Part shown: one piece after another, positions 1 to 6,849 of the stretch | Position numbering within the stretch: position 1 is the first letter of the stretch | How the letters are laid out: each line of letters begins with the position of its first letter | From: Bacteroidales bacterium | Lineage (GTDB): Bacteria; Bacteroidota; Bacteroidia; Bacteroidales; F082 | Length of the DNA stretch: 17,038 nt | Assembly: GCA_017428285.1 (NCBI GenBank) | Contig: JAFRRE010000062.1 | Coordinates: 1 to 17,038 of the forward strand | Reading direction: 5' to 3' | Position numbers and translations under genes: made by a program | Notes under the pieces: model-generated | What the model was told of the DNA's origin: nothing | Database searches by the model: none | What the model saw: only the letters and a program-made list of their open reading frames with translations

Positions 1-301
1 GGCCTTGGTGGGTGGGGATGACATACTCGAAACCGGTGAGTTCGGTGATGGTGTCCTTCATGTGGTAGAACGAGCGGGCGCCGCCGTAGCTCTCGTCGCC
101 CTGCATCATAGCGGCCCACTGACGGTCGCTCATGGCGCCGGTACCGCTATCGGTCAACAAGTCGATGTAGACATAATCGCTCTTCAGCATAAAGACATTC
201 TGGTGGGCTTCGTTGAGCCACTTCTCGCGTTGTTCGCGGGTGGATTTCTTAATGGGTTCGACCATCTTGATTTTCCACGCTTCTGCAAATGGTAATTCCA
301 T
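1..301 (-). CDS. tnaA: tryptophanase, 5' part (runs off left edge)
   Basis: Tryptophanase is a PLP enzyme that splits L-tryptophan into indole, pyruvate and ammonia in the cytoplasm. Only the first 100 codons lie in the window. The translation starts [16 protein letters not shown] and contains [18 protein letters not shown], then [16 protein letters not shown] and [12 protein letters not shown]. The [17 protein letters not shown] block and the PTHQG block belong to the beta-eliminating lyase family shared by tryptophanase and tyrosine phenol-lyase. The opening MELPFAE(A/S)WKIKMVEPI is, from memory, the tryptophanase form found in Bacteroides and Porphyromonas, so I prefer tnaA over tpl. The ATG at 299-301 is the only sensible start. 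The gene stands alone behind its own promoter near 494-523 and a leader of about 190 nt. The catalytic lysine lies outside the window. Confidence 0.9.
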   Translation of the reverse strand, partial: MELPFAEAWKIKMVEPIKKSTREQREKWLNEAHQNVFMLKSDYVYIDLLTDSGTGAMSDRQWAAMMQGDESYGGARSFYHMKDTITELTGFEYVIPTHQG

Positions 302-311
302 GATATTGTAT

Positions 312-350
312 GATTTAAAGATTTAAAATTTGAAATTCAAAATTTGAATG
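312..350. repeat. A/T-rich GAATTTT/AAATCTTT-type tract in the tnaA leader
   Basis: On the minus strand this tract, ending 11 nt before the tnaA ATG, is built from short words such as AAATTTTGAATTTC and TTTTAAATCTTTAAATC. The words resemble the heptad repeat directly upstream of the thioredoxin gene at 14967-15037, and the string AATCTTTAAATC occurs in both. Each tract lies between a promoter or upstream stop and a start codon. A role as an unstructured translation-enhancing leader is possible but is inference. Confidence 0.5.
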
Positions 351-370
351 TTTTTGAAAACTATATATTG

Positions 371-388
371 GGAAGAAAAACTTCTTCC
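371..388 (-). promoter_or_regulatory. perfect 7-bp hairpin in the tnaA leader
   Basis: The arms GGAAGAA and TTCTTCC pair perfectly around a 4-nt loop. On the transcribed (minus) strand the hairpin begins 15 nt after the stop codon of the small upstream ORF and about 70 nt before the tnaA ATG. A run of seven T residues comes just before the hairpin rather than after it, so as read this is not a standard intrinsic terminator. It could be an RNA structure involved in leader control, or chance pairing in A/T-rich sequence. Confidence 0.4.
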
Positions 389-403
389 TAAAAAAAGGTA
401 GTT

Positions 404-463
404 TCAGAACCTATCGCGTTCCTTGATGTTCAGGTAAACCATATTACCAAAGAGGTGGGGCAT
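404..463 (-). CDS. possible 19-residue leader peptide upstream of tnaA
   Basis: The tnaA leader holds a short ORF reading MPHLFGNMVY LNIKERDRF, then TGA. It starts about 25-30 nt after the predicted transcription start and ends about 100 nt before tnaA. Its codons (CTG, AAC, ATC, AAG, GAA, CGC) match those used by neighbouring genes, which is more than expected of random A/T-rich leader. No Shine-Dalgarno sequence is seen, but many Bacteroidota genes lack one. Enterobacterial tna operons use the arrest peptide TnaC, which depends on tryptophan. This peptide has no tryptophan and does not resemble TnaC, so any shared mechanism is speculation. It may also be a chance ORF. Confidence 0.35.
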   Translation of the reverse strand: MPHLFGNMVYLNIKERDRF

Positions 464-493
464 ATCAATAATAAGGTGCTTTCAAAAACGGTT

Positions 494-523
494 CAAAGAT
501 ACGAAGTTTTTTTGGTATCGCAA
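494..523 (-). promoter_or_regulatory. tnaA promoter (TTG-N19-TATCTTTG)
   Basis: On the minus strand, TATCTTTG at 501-494 matches the Bacteroidota -7 element TAnnTTTG exactly. A TTG (-33 element) lies 19 nt upstream at 523-521. This is the best two-part match in the window. Transcription would start near 488-490, which leaves a leader of about 190 nt before tnaA. Confidence 0.65.
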
Positions 524-545
524 GCAGTTTCAGTAAGTTTTTTCC

Positions 546-553
546 TATTTTTG
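546..553 (+). promoter_or_regulatory. -7 element for the T9SS cargo gene
   Basis: TATTTTTG matches TAnnTTTG and ends 17 nt before the ATG at 571. I see no good TTG at the usual spacing upstream, so only half of the promoter is supported. Confidence 0.45.
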
Positions 554-570
554 CTCCAAATTTAAACTGT

Positions 571-1671
571 ATGAAAAAACTACTTCTCACTCTCCTTGTC
601 TGCCTTATGACAACATCTGCTTTTGCGGGGAGCATCCTAATCGAAGGCTTTGAATACGGCAACCATGATTTCGAGTCTCCCATCGGTTGGATTTGCGATG
701 ACAACTCGTGGCTTTGTGGCTATCTCGAAAAAGACCACAACCGCGCCCCACACACGGGCAACTGGTATGTCTTCACCGACGATGATGAAGCCTGGATGTT
801 CATGCCCATGTACCTGATACCGACCATGCGTTATCGTTTCAGCACCTGGGCCATCACCGACGGTCAATACAATCTTTCATTATGGGCTGGCTCTGCTCCC
901 AATCCCGAGTCGATGAATCATCATTTCCACTCCAAAGCCATCAGCAGCCAACAATATATGAAGGTTTCTGCCTATGTTGAAGAGATACCAGAAGGTTGCG
1001 AATACATTGGCATCTGCGCCACCAAACTTCAAGGTGGCAGTTTCCTTACCATCGATGACATCGAGGTCGATATGGTGGAACAATATACCTTTGAAGCCCA
1101 AGCCATTACGGGCGACACTGCCATGTATCCTGGCACGCAAGCTGTCTTCCGCTTCCTCATCCACAACATAGGCTATGACCCAGTTGATGTCACCGTACAC
1201 CCTTCAAACGAGTATTTCACCGATTTCAGTTTCTACTCGAACGGCGTCAGTGCCACCACCTTCCCCACCCAGCCCGATGAAACCGTGAGAGTGACCGTCT
1301 ACGCCACACTGCGTCCCGAAATCGAACCTGGCACAGTGGCTTGGTTGGACATCAATATGACCATCCCATGCAATTGCAATACGGCCATGGTCACATTTTG
1401 GGTGACACCTTTGGATATCACGCACCTTGAAGATAACAACACATCGGTAATCAACGTATTCCCGAATCCCACCACGGACTATGTGACCATCGAAGCGGAA
1501 GATCTACAGGAAGTGGCTCTGTTGGACATGACAGGAAAAACCCTCAGCAGCGTGGCTACCAAGGGCAATTCCATTCGTCTTGACGTCAGTGGTCTGAAAG
1601 CCGGCGTTTACTTCATCTCCGCCAAAACACGCTCCACTTCTTCCTTCGTGAAGTCGATCTTGAAGATGTGA
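571..1671 (+). CDS. secreted protein with T9SS C-terminal sorting domain
   Basis: This is a 366-residue exported protein of unknown function. Residues 1-19 form a signal peptide ending SAFA. Residues of about 20-170 resemble a jelly-roll, cleaved-adhesin or MAM-like module: it opens with EGFEYG and GW and closes with FLTIDDIEVDM, the usual end of that fold in Bacteroidota cargo proteins. Residues of about 172-285 look like one Ig-like or CARDB-like module. Residues of about 293-366 are a clear type A sorting domain, with VFPNPTTDYVTIE, LLDMTGK, LDVSGLKAGVYFI and a basic SFVKSILKM end. The T9SS normally removes this domain and anchors the protein on the surface or releases it. No enzyme motif is visible, so adhesion or binding is the likeliest role. 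The last 64 bases overlap the end of the convergent cysteate synthase-like gene. Confidence 0.85.
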   Translation: MKKLLLTLLVCLMTTSAFAGSILIEGFEYGNHDFESPIGWICDDNSWLCGYLEKDHNRAPHTGNWYVFTDDDEAWMFMPMYLIPTMRYRFSTWAITDGQYNLSLWAGSAPNPESMNHHFHSKAISSQQYMKVSAYVEEIPEGCEYIGICATKLQGGSFLTIDDIEVDMVEQYTFEAQAITGDTAMYPGTQAVFRFLIHNIGYDPVDVTVHPSNEYFTDFSFYSNGVSATTFPTQPDETVRVTVYATLRPEIEPGTVAWLDINMTIPCNCNTAMVTFWVTPLDITHLEDNNTSVINVFPNPTTDYVTIEAEDLQEVALLDMTGKTLSSVATKGNSIRLDVSGLKAGVYFISAKTRSTSSFVKSILKM

Positions 1672-2900
1672 TTGGGCTTCAAATGGTAGAGTCCATGCTC
1701 AGTGTGGAAGCGCTTCTCGCCACCACCCGTAATGTTGAGCATAATCACCTCATCCGCTTTTACTAGGCCCTTTTCTACCGCCTGCTGCAATGAGGCAGTG
1801 GCTACGGCTGCGGCATGGTAGATGTCGATGCCCTCGGTTTCCTCAAACAAGGCCTTTGCGGCATTGGCTTCATCGTTGCTGACCGCAAGAATGTCGCCAT
1901 TAGTGTCTTTCAATGCATCATATAGGCCACCAGCGAGGCTATATGGCGGTTTGCGGTTGGAAAGCACGGGGGCACAGATTTCGGCTGCGTCTTTGCGGGC
2001 TTGATCGGCATCGTAAGGAAGCATGGCGCGTGAATCAGCGCGCCAAGCGTCATACATCGGCACAAAAGGTTTGTTCTGCGACACAATTAGTCGGGCTTTA
2101 TTCGATCCAAAACGACCATCACCGATGAAACGCAAATTGGCTTCCCATGCAGCAATGGCACCTGTACCGCTACCCACGGCTTGGAAATAGAAGTCAGGCG
2201 TACGACCGATGAAAGTTGTGGCCGACATCATCGTGGTGCTCATGCCATCGCGGCGAGCAATATTTTTGGCACCGCCTTCAGCCAAATAGCCTTCCATTTC
2301 ACATACCACATTCGAGAGATTGATGGCATCAAAATAATCGCTGCCCGACTCAGTGGTGATGAGTTTTACGCAATCATTCAGCGGCTTGTCAAACCATAAA
2401 GCATTGATATTGTCTTGCGGCACACAAAGCAAGAGCTTGATGCCGTTGTCGGAACACACCTTGGCAAAAGCTCGGGCGGTATTGCCAGCAGACGCCACTA
2501 CCAACACCTTGTCTTTCAGTTCTTCACCCAAACGAGCACATACCGAATAGGCCTCCATTTCCTTGAAGGAGCAGGTGGTCATGCGGGCATTACGCTCAGG
2601 CCACCAACCATTAAAAGTGATATATAGATTATTCAAACCCAAACGCTTGGCTAAGCCTTCGCTTTTATAAGTGATGGGTTCTGAAGGGTTTTTGAGCATA
2701 GTCTTGATGGGAAGCCAATCTGCGTAACGGTACAAACCCAAGCAGGCACCTTCCTTCACTTCAAGCTGCTTTTTCTCATAGACAGGACGCACCATACTTG
2801 GCTTGTCGCATTGCTTGTCATCCAAAGTCCAACCCTGGTCATCGAAGACACGACCTGTAGCCACTGTCTGTAGCTGATATTTTGTAGGAGTAAAAATCAT
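1608..2900 (-). CDS. cysteate synthase-like PLP enzyme (threonine synthase family)
   Basis: This 430-residue fold-type II PLP enzyme is related to threonine synthase. Cysteate synthase, described in Methanosarcina, joins O-phospho-L-serine and sulfite to give L-cysteate and phosphate. Family-like blocks are PITYKSEGLAKRLGLNNLYI (77-94ish), the PLP-lysine motif TTCSFKEMEA with K113, VVASAGNTARAFA (134-146), EGGAKNIARRDGM, and the phosphate-binding AVGSGTGAIAAWEANLR. The CSFKE motif and the RDGM and GSGTG blocks fit cysteate synthase better than ordinary threonine synthase (typically GSFKDR). A reading frame continues upstream to a TTG at 2924, but the predicted promoter at 2929-2936 would start transcription at about that point, so I use the ATG at 2900. 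In Bacteroidota, cysteate feeds sulfonolipid (capnine-type) synthesis; that role here is inference. Other threonine synthase-like activities remain possible. Confidence 0.8.
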   Translation of the reverse strand: MIFTPTKYQLQTVATGRVFDDQGWTLDDKQCDKPSMVRPVYEKKQLEVKEGACLGLYRYADWLPIKTMLKNPSEPITYKSEGLAKRLGLNNLYITFNGWWPERNARMTTCSFKEMEAYSVCARLGEELKDKVLVVASAGNTARAFAKVCSDNGIKLLLCVPQDNINALWFDKPLNDCVKLITTESGSDYFDAINLSNVVCEMEGYLAEGGAKNIARRDGMSTTMMSATTFIGRTPDFYFQAVGSGTGAIAAWEANLRFIGDGRFGSNKARLIVSQNKPFVPMYDAWRADSRAMLPYDADQARKDAAEICAPVLSNRKPPYSLAGGLYDALKDTNGDILAVSNDEANAAKALFEETEGIDIYHAAAVATASLQQAVEKGLVKADEVIMLNITGGGEKRFHTEHGLYHLKPNHIFKIDFTKEEVERVLAEMK

Positions 2901-2928
2901 TGTCTTTCTATTTTTGCTTTTCAAGCTG

Positions 2929-2936
2929 CAAAGATA
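2929..2936 (-). promoter_or_regulatory. -7 element of the cysteate synthase-like gene
   Basis: TATCTTTG on the minus strand matches TAnnTTTG. Transcription would start near 2923-2925, about 24 nt before the ATG at 2900. There is no TTG at the -33 position. The missing -33 and the inverted repeat at 2957-2974 together suggest a promoter that needs an activator. Confidence 0.6.
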
Positions 2937-2956
2937 GAAAAAAGTAAAAATATGGA

Positions 2957-2974
2957 TAGTAAATATCTTTACTA
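2957..2974. promoter_or_regulatory. 18-nt perfect inverted repeat, possible operator
   Basis: TAGTAAA-TATC-TTTACTA is a perfect inverted repeat with 7-bp arms and a 4-nt centre. Its midpoint lies about 40 bp upstream of the predicted start of the cysteate synthase-like transcript, a common position for a dimeric activator. It also lies 23 bp past the stop codon of the endonuclease gene, so it could instead be part of that gene's 3' end. The stem is A/T-rich and weak, and the T-rich run downstream of it is interrupted, which argues against a strong intrinsic terminator. Confidence 0.4.
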
Positions 2975-2996
2975 AATATTAGAGTCCTATATTACT

Positions 2997-5900
2997 TTAA
3001 TCCAACTTGTCCATTGGCTTGAACATCAGCAGGAAACGGGAGGCATCATCGCCAGTTTGTGCTTTGAAGGTATAGGAAGGTGAGGCAAGCAGGTCAACTT
3101 CGGCGCCAGTTTGCTTGTCCAAAAGGTGAAGATAATCCAAACGAAGGCTTTGGGCTTCCATTTTTAATGTATATTCCCCATCATGCTTGACCTCATAATT
3201 GAGCTCTACAATGGAATTATGATCAAGGACAAGCATCACGTATGATTGCTGGTTGCGGGTAAAATAGAGTGAAAAAGAGCTGATTCTCGAGTCCATTAGA
3301 GGCATGCTGACTCCTTCATCCATTTTGATGCAAGCCTTCTCATTACCTACACTGAAACAAAGATAGGCATCATTTGTTTCAGCTTTTTGCCCGACTTGTG
3401 GATTGAGCGTCACCGTTTGCCCTTCTGCATTGGCTTTGACCAAAAAACCACGGCCTACAGGTACGATATTACTTGTGGTATATATCCAATTCTCACTATC
3501 GTCGAGATAATAGTAGCCATCGGAAACATGCTCCGTTTTCGAGAAGGTGATTTCATGTGCGGTTGGATTACCCAACAAGTTGAAGCCCTTCAAATTGGTA
3601 TGGCTACCCTCATAATCCAGGCTGACAGTTTGGCTAAAATCCCCACTATTGAGTGTGCCCCTCATACGCAATGTAACGGTAGGATTGTGGGCGTAGAGAT
3701 AGCCATTTCCGGCACTCAACGAGAAGTTGCCTGCCTTGTAGTTGATCCATTCAGCTTCACCATAGGAATAAAGGTCATAATCTGCAGTAGTCAACTCCGT
3801 TGCTGGATTATACGAGGCAAATGGAACTGCGATCGTGTACCAGCCACTATTTTCCGTGTAAACACTAATGTATTTCTTAACAGTAGCCTGTACGCCCCCA
3901 TTATGATGAACCAGTTGGCCTCCATCTTCGATGACCAATTGACCAGCATCAGTGCAAGCAGCCGTTCCCGTAACCGTAAGCGTGGCTCCATTGTGAACGG
4001 TGTGTTTGTCGAAGTAGAACAAGTTGGCGATGGTTTCGCTTTCGGTATGGTCGAATTCTTCGCTGCGAATGAAAAGGCAAACATCCTGCTGTCCTGAGGC
4101 ATAGCAACTGAAAATAGGATTGCCACCGTTGGGATTATAACGAATGATGTTGCGTGTGTTGGCTCCATTAGCTTTAATCGTGGCAGTGCCATTTGAGGCA
4201 ACATTGATTGTCCATTGCCCATTGGCATCATTGTTAGCTTGGGTTTTCAGTTGATTAGCGGAGCTACTGGCAGCATAAAGGTAACCACCTGTAGTATTCC
4301 ATTGGGAATCAAAGAAAGTCCATGCACCGCTTTGTCCTCCTAGGGTCAATTCACAAACATTATCGCCGATACCTGCAATGACATTGTTGCTGATGGTCAC
4401 CGACGCCGCCGAACGATTGTTGTTGTTTTGGGTGGTTCCCAAAGCTTTGCCCGCTGATGTGTTCACAATGAGATATGTCCTTCCTGCAACTAGTTGGTCG
4501 GCTGAGGTTACGAGATAATACTTTTGTTCAAAAGGCATTCCCACATAGACAAACACTGCGCCCACCGTAACATTACTAGCAGGCATCTCAAATTGGTTTT
4601 CCGTTACGGTGACAGCATTGCCCTGTGCATCAGTGACAATCCAATGGTCAAGTTCGTAAGTTGCAGTTGGCGTAGCCGTCAAGGTGATGGTGGTCTCCTC
4701 AATGGCCTCCGTGAGACTAGCACTGATGCTGCCATTTTCAACTGGAGCAAGCGTAATGGTGTACAGTTGTTCCCATTGGGCATAAAGGGTCAAGTCGTCG
4801 AGCAAGGTGACAGAGGCTCCGTCAGCATAATAGTCGCCAGTGCCGTCAATAGCTGTGTTCCAACCTTCAAAAACGAAGCCTTCTCTTGTAAAGGCGTTGT
4901 TCTGCAATGCCGTAGGCTCAAATTCGTTTACGATTTGGTCGTTCATCGTTCCAGAGCCGCCATTGGAGTTGAAATGGATGCTGTGGGTTTGTGTGGCATG
5001 TACCCGTTTATAAAGTTGAACAGGTTGCTGGTTGGTGTATGTACTTGATTGGAAATAACGGAAACGATTCTGACCTGAATTATTATTGAACCGCATCACA
5101 GAAGTATTTGAGACTATTTTCACACTATTAGATTCATAAGATAGCGTGTTCAATGTAGGACTGGTGCCAAAATTGATCTTATTACTGCCCGAAGTGCCAT
5201 ATATGTACTTTCCGTTATTAGTGCCTCCATTAATTTTAATGGAATATCCACCTGACATTGGGGCTATGGTAACAAAGACAACACCATCATCTGCAATGGT
5301 GTTGTTTGAAATCGTTTTCGAGACATAACTATTCACGGCATCAACCCCCGTCCAAACATAGCCTGTAGTAGTACTTTGTTCATAGACCATAATGTATTCC
5401 CCGCTCCAATCCGTAGGCGCAGAGGTTACTTTTACAAAATCGCCATTGGCACTGCCTTGCACGAAGGTAGCCATCACGGTCACGTTGAAAGCAGGCATGA
5501 CGAAGCTGTTGCCACTAACATTGACAGTGGTATTCATGTCGCCTGTCTTGAAGACATACCACGAGTAGAGGCTGTAACCCGTATTGGGTATAGCCGTCAA
5601 AGTGATGGTCATGCCCGACCTCGCACTCGTTTCAGAAGCAGTTATCGTGCCATGGCTAACATTGCCCAAAGTGATGTCATAATAGTTATTATTCTCCACA
5701 AAGGTCACACTGACCGTGACGGCATAGCCAGGCATGGTGAAAGTGCCGTTGCTGCTCACCGTGACCGTAGTGTTGGGACTGCCTGTTTTGTACACGTTAT
5801 AGGCGCCAACCATATATCCCGGATCAGGTGTGGCGGTAATAGACACCGTACTCCCTTCAATAGCGCTCTCAGGTGCCGACACGCTGCCGTGTGACAGCCC

Positions 5901-6713
5901 AGTAGCGCAGGTAATATTATATGACACACCACCTTGCCAGTTCGGATCCCAAATCATGCGGGCATACTCCGGATGGTCAATGAAAGGATTGCGGTTGTTC
6001 TGATAGCCATAAACAGCGTTGTTACGAGCAATTTCCTTGTCACTCACAGGGTCTTCATCGCTCCAACGCAGCAACATAGTCATGGCCCAAGGCAGAATCT
6101 CCGACTTATTGGTCATGCCACTCGTACCCCAATCGCTATCCTCGCTGTAATACCGCACACTCATGTAGAAATAGCCGCGTGCAATATCACCTTTGTACTC
6201 ATCTATAGGTTCAAACACTCGACCTGTATAGCCTGAAGTAACGCAAGGCCCCAACTTGGAACCATTGCCCGAAGTATAAATTGGACGGTTCACCTCACCG
6301 TATGGATAATTGCTGCGTTGCCCATTGACAAAGCCATCGGTAGGATACACATGGAAAAGGTCGCTGCGGGGCGTCGTACTCTCGTTGAACCAACTCTGCG
6401 GCCAAGTATGCTCTCGGTTCCAGCAGTCGCCTTCTAGTTCGTATTCGCCACATATTCCAGTACTCGGACTGTACTCGATATTAGAATAGATGTCCCAAAT
6501 CTTGCCGTTGGGCTTACAATCGGTGTAGGCAAAGGCATTGAGCAAACCATTATAGCTGACCACATGGTGGCCTTTGATGATATTGTGCAGAGCTATTTTA
6601 AGTTCGTCGCCTGTTTTACCATTGGCGTTGTTATAATAACCGTTTGGGATTTGTGCCCATAAACCAAAGCTCGTAAAAACAAGCAAAATAAGCGTCAACA
6701 AAACCTTCTTCAT
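2997..6713 (-). CDS. large secreted modular endonuclease I
   Basis: This is a 1238-residue exported nuclease. A signal peptide spans 1-20 (ends LWA). Residues of about 25-260 are an endonuclease I (EndA/NucM, beta-beta-alpha metal) domain with DCWNREHTWPQSWF at 96-109, where E101-H102 is the expected catalytic pair, followed by DLFHVYPTDG and RSNYPYGEVN. Such enzymes cut DNA and RNA non-specifically outside the cytoplasm. Next come two divergent B-repeat-like modules (about 265-340 and 343-420), an unassigned domain (about 425-570), an InlB-type B-repeat (about 577-648), a third divergent repeat (about 651-724), a second copy of the unassigned domain (about 728-886) and a beta-rich C-terminal region (about 890-1238). 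The end lacks the usual T9SS sorting motif. A TTG at 6731 would extend the frame, but the ATG at 6713 directly precedes the signal peptide and follows a promoter. Likely roles are nutrient nucleotide scavenging or degradation of extracellular DNA. Confidence 0.85.
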   Translation of the reverse strand: MKKVLLTLILLVFTSFGLWAQIPNGYYNNANGKTGDELKIALHNIIKGHHVVSYNGLLNAFAYTDCKPNGKIWDIYSNIEYSPSTGICGEYELEGDCWNREHTWPQSWFNESTTPRSDLFHVYPTDGFVNGQRSNYPYGEVNRPIYTSGNGSKLGPCVTSGYTGRVFEPIDEYKGDIARGYFYMSVRYYSEDSDWGTSGMTNKSEILPWAMTMLLRWSDEDPVSDKEIARNNAVYGYQNNRNPFIDHPEYARMIWDPNWQGGVSYNITCATGLSHGSVSAPESAIEGSTVSITATPDPGYMVGAYNVYKTGSPNTTVTVSSNGTFTMPGYAVTVSVTFVENNNYYDITLGNVSHGTITASETSARSGMTITLTAIPNTGYSLYSWYVFKTGDMNTTVNVSGNSFVMPAFNVTVMATFVQGSANGDFVKVTSAPTDWSGEYIMVYEQSTTTGYVWTGVDAVNSYVSKTISNNTIADDGVVFVTIAPMSGGYSIKINGGTNNGKYIYGTSGSNKINFGTSPTLNTLSYESNSVKIVSNTSVMRFNNNSGQNRFRYFQSSTYTNQQPVQLYKRVHATQTHSIHFNSNGGSGTMNDQIVNEFEPTALQNNAFTREGFVFEGWNTAIDGTGDYYADGASVTLLDDLTLYAQWEQLYTITLAPVENGSISASLTEAIEETTITLTATPTATYELDHWIVTDAQGNAVTVTENQFEMPASNVTVGAVFVYVGMPFEQKYYLVTSADQLVAGRTYLIVNTSAGKALGTTQNNNNRSAASVTISNNVIAGIGDNVCELTLGGQSGAWTFFDSQWNTTGGYLYAASSSANQLKTQANNDANGQWTINVASNGTATIKANGANTRNIIRYNPNGGNPIFSCYASGQQDVCLFIRSEEFDHTESETIANLFYFDKHTVHNGATLTVTGTAACTDAGQLVIEDGGQLVHHNGGVQATVKKYISVYTENSGWYTIAVPFASYNPATELTTADYDLYSYGEAEWINYKAGNFSLSAGNGYLYAHNPTVTLRMRGTLNSGDFSQTVSLDYEGSHTNLKGFNLLGNPTAHEITFSKTEHVSDGYYYLDDSENWIYTTSNIVPVGRGFLVKANAEGQTVTLNPQVGQKAETNDAYLCFSVGNEKACIKMDEGVSMPLMDSRISSFSLYFTRNQQSYVMLVLDHNSIVELNYEVKHDGEYTLKMEAQSLRLDYLHLLDKQTGAEVDLLASPSYTFKAQTGDDASRFLLMFKPMDKLD

Positions 6714-6742
6714 GACAAAGTCTATTTTCAATTATTGTACGG

Positions 6743-6750
6743 CAAAGATA
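6743..6750 (-). promoter_or_regulatory. -7 element of the endonuclease gene
   Basis: TATCTTTG on the minus strand matches TAnnTTTG and lies 29 nt upstream of the ATG at 6713. No clear TTG stands at 19-21 nt further upstream. The short leader supports the 6713 start over the TTG at 6731. Confidence 0.5.
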
Positions 6751-6794
6751 GGGATTATTATGCATTTATAGTTTTTAAAAAGTAGTGAATAAGC

Positions 6795-6829
6795 AAAAAA
6801 AAGAGCGGCAACCTATGTTACCGCCCTTT
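6795..6829 (-). terminator. intrinsic terminator of the exb operon
   Basis: On the minus strand AAAGGGCGGTAAC pairs with GTTGCCGCTCTTT around a 4-nt loop ATAG. All 13 positions pair, two of them as G-T wobbles, and the core is GC-rich. The right arm runs into a tract of eight T residues. It begins 20 nt after the stop codon of the last exbD gene, so it ends the exb operon. On the plus strand the same stem has mismatches and no T tract, so the terminator acts leftward. Confidence 0.85.
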
Positions 6830-6849
6830 CTGTTAAACATAAAAACACA

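Noticed and set aside
396..412. AGGT/ACCT stem followed by seven T residues on the minus strand in the tnaA leader, a possible attenuator.
   Set aside because: The stem has only 4 bp with a 9-nt loop, which is too weak to call a terminator; it is mentioned only as part of the leader's structure.
2901..2924. TTG start for the cysteate synthase-like gene.
   Set aside because: It coincides with the predicted transcription start behind TATCTTTG, and the added residues are lysine-rich and unlike the family.
571..2974. Horizontal transfer of the T9SS cargo and cysteate synthase-like genes.
   Set aside because: Base composition and codon use look like those of neighbouring genes, promoters are native in type, and there are no mobile-element ends nearby.
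3387..4097. Open frame of 236 codons on the plus strand, with similar ones at 4524-5048 and 5376-5894.
   Set aside because: All are antisense to the modular nuclease gene, show no domains, and appear because that gene's codon use leaves few stops opposite it.
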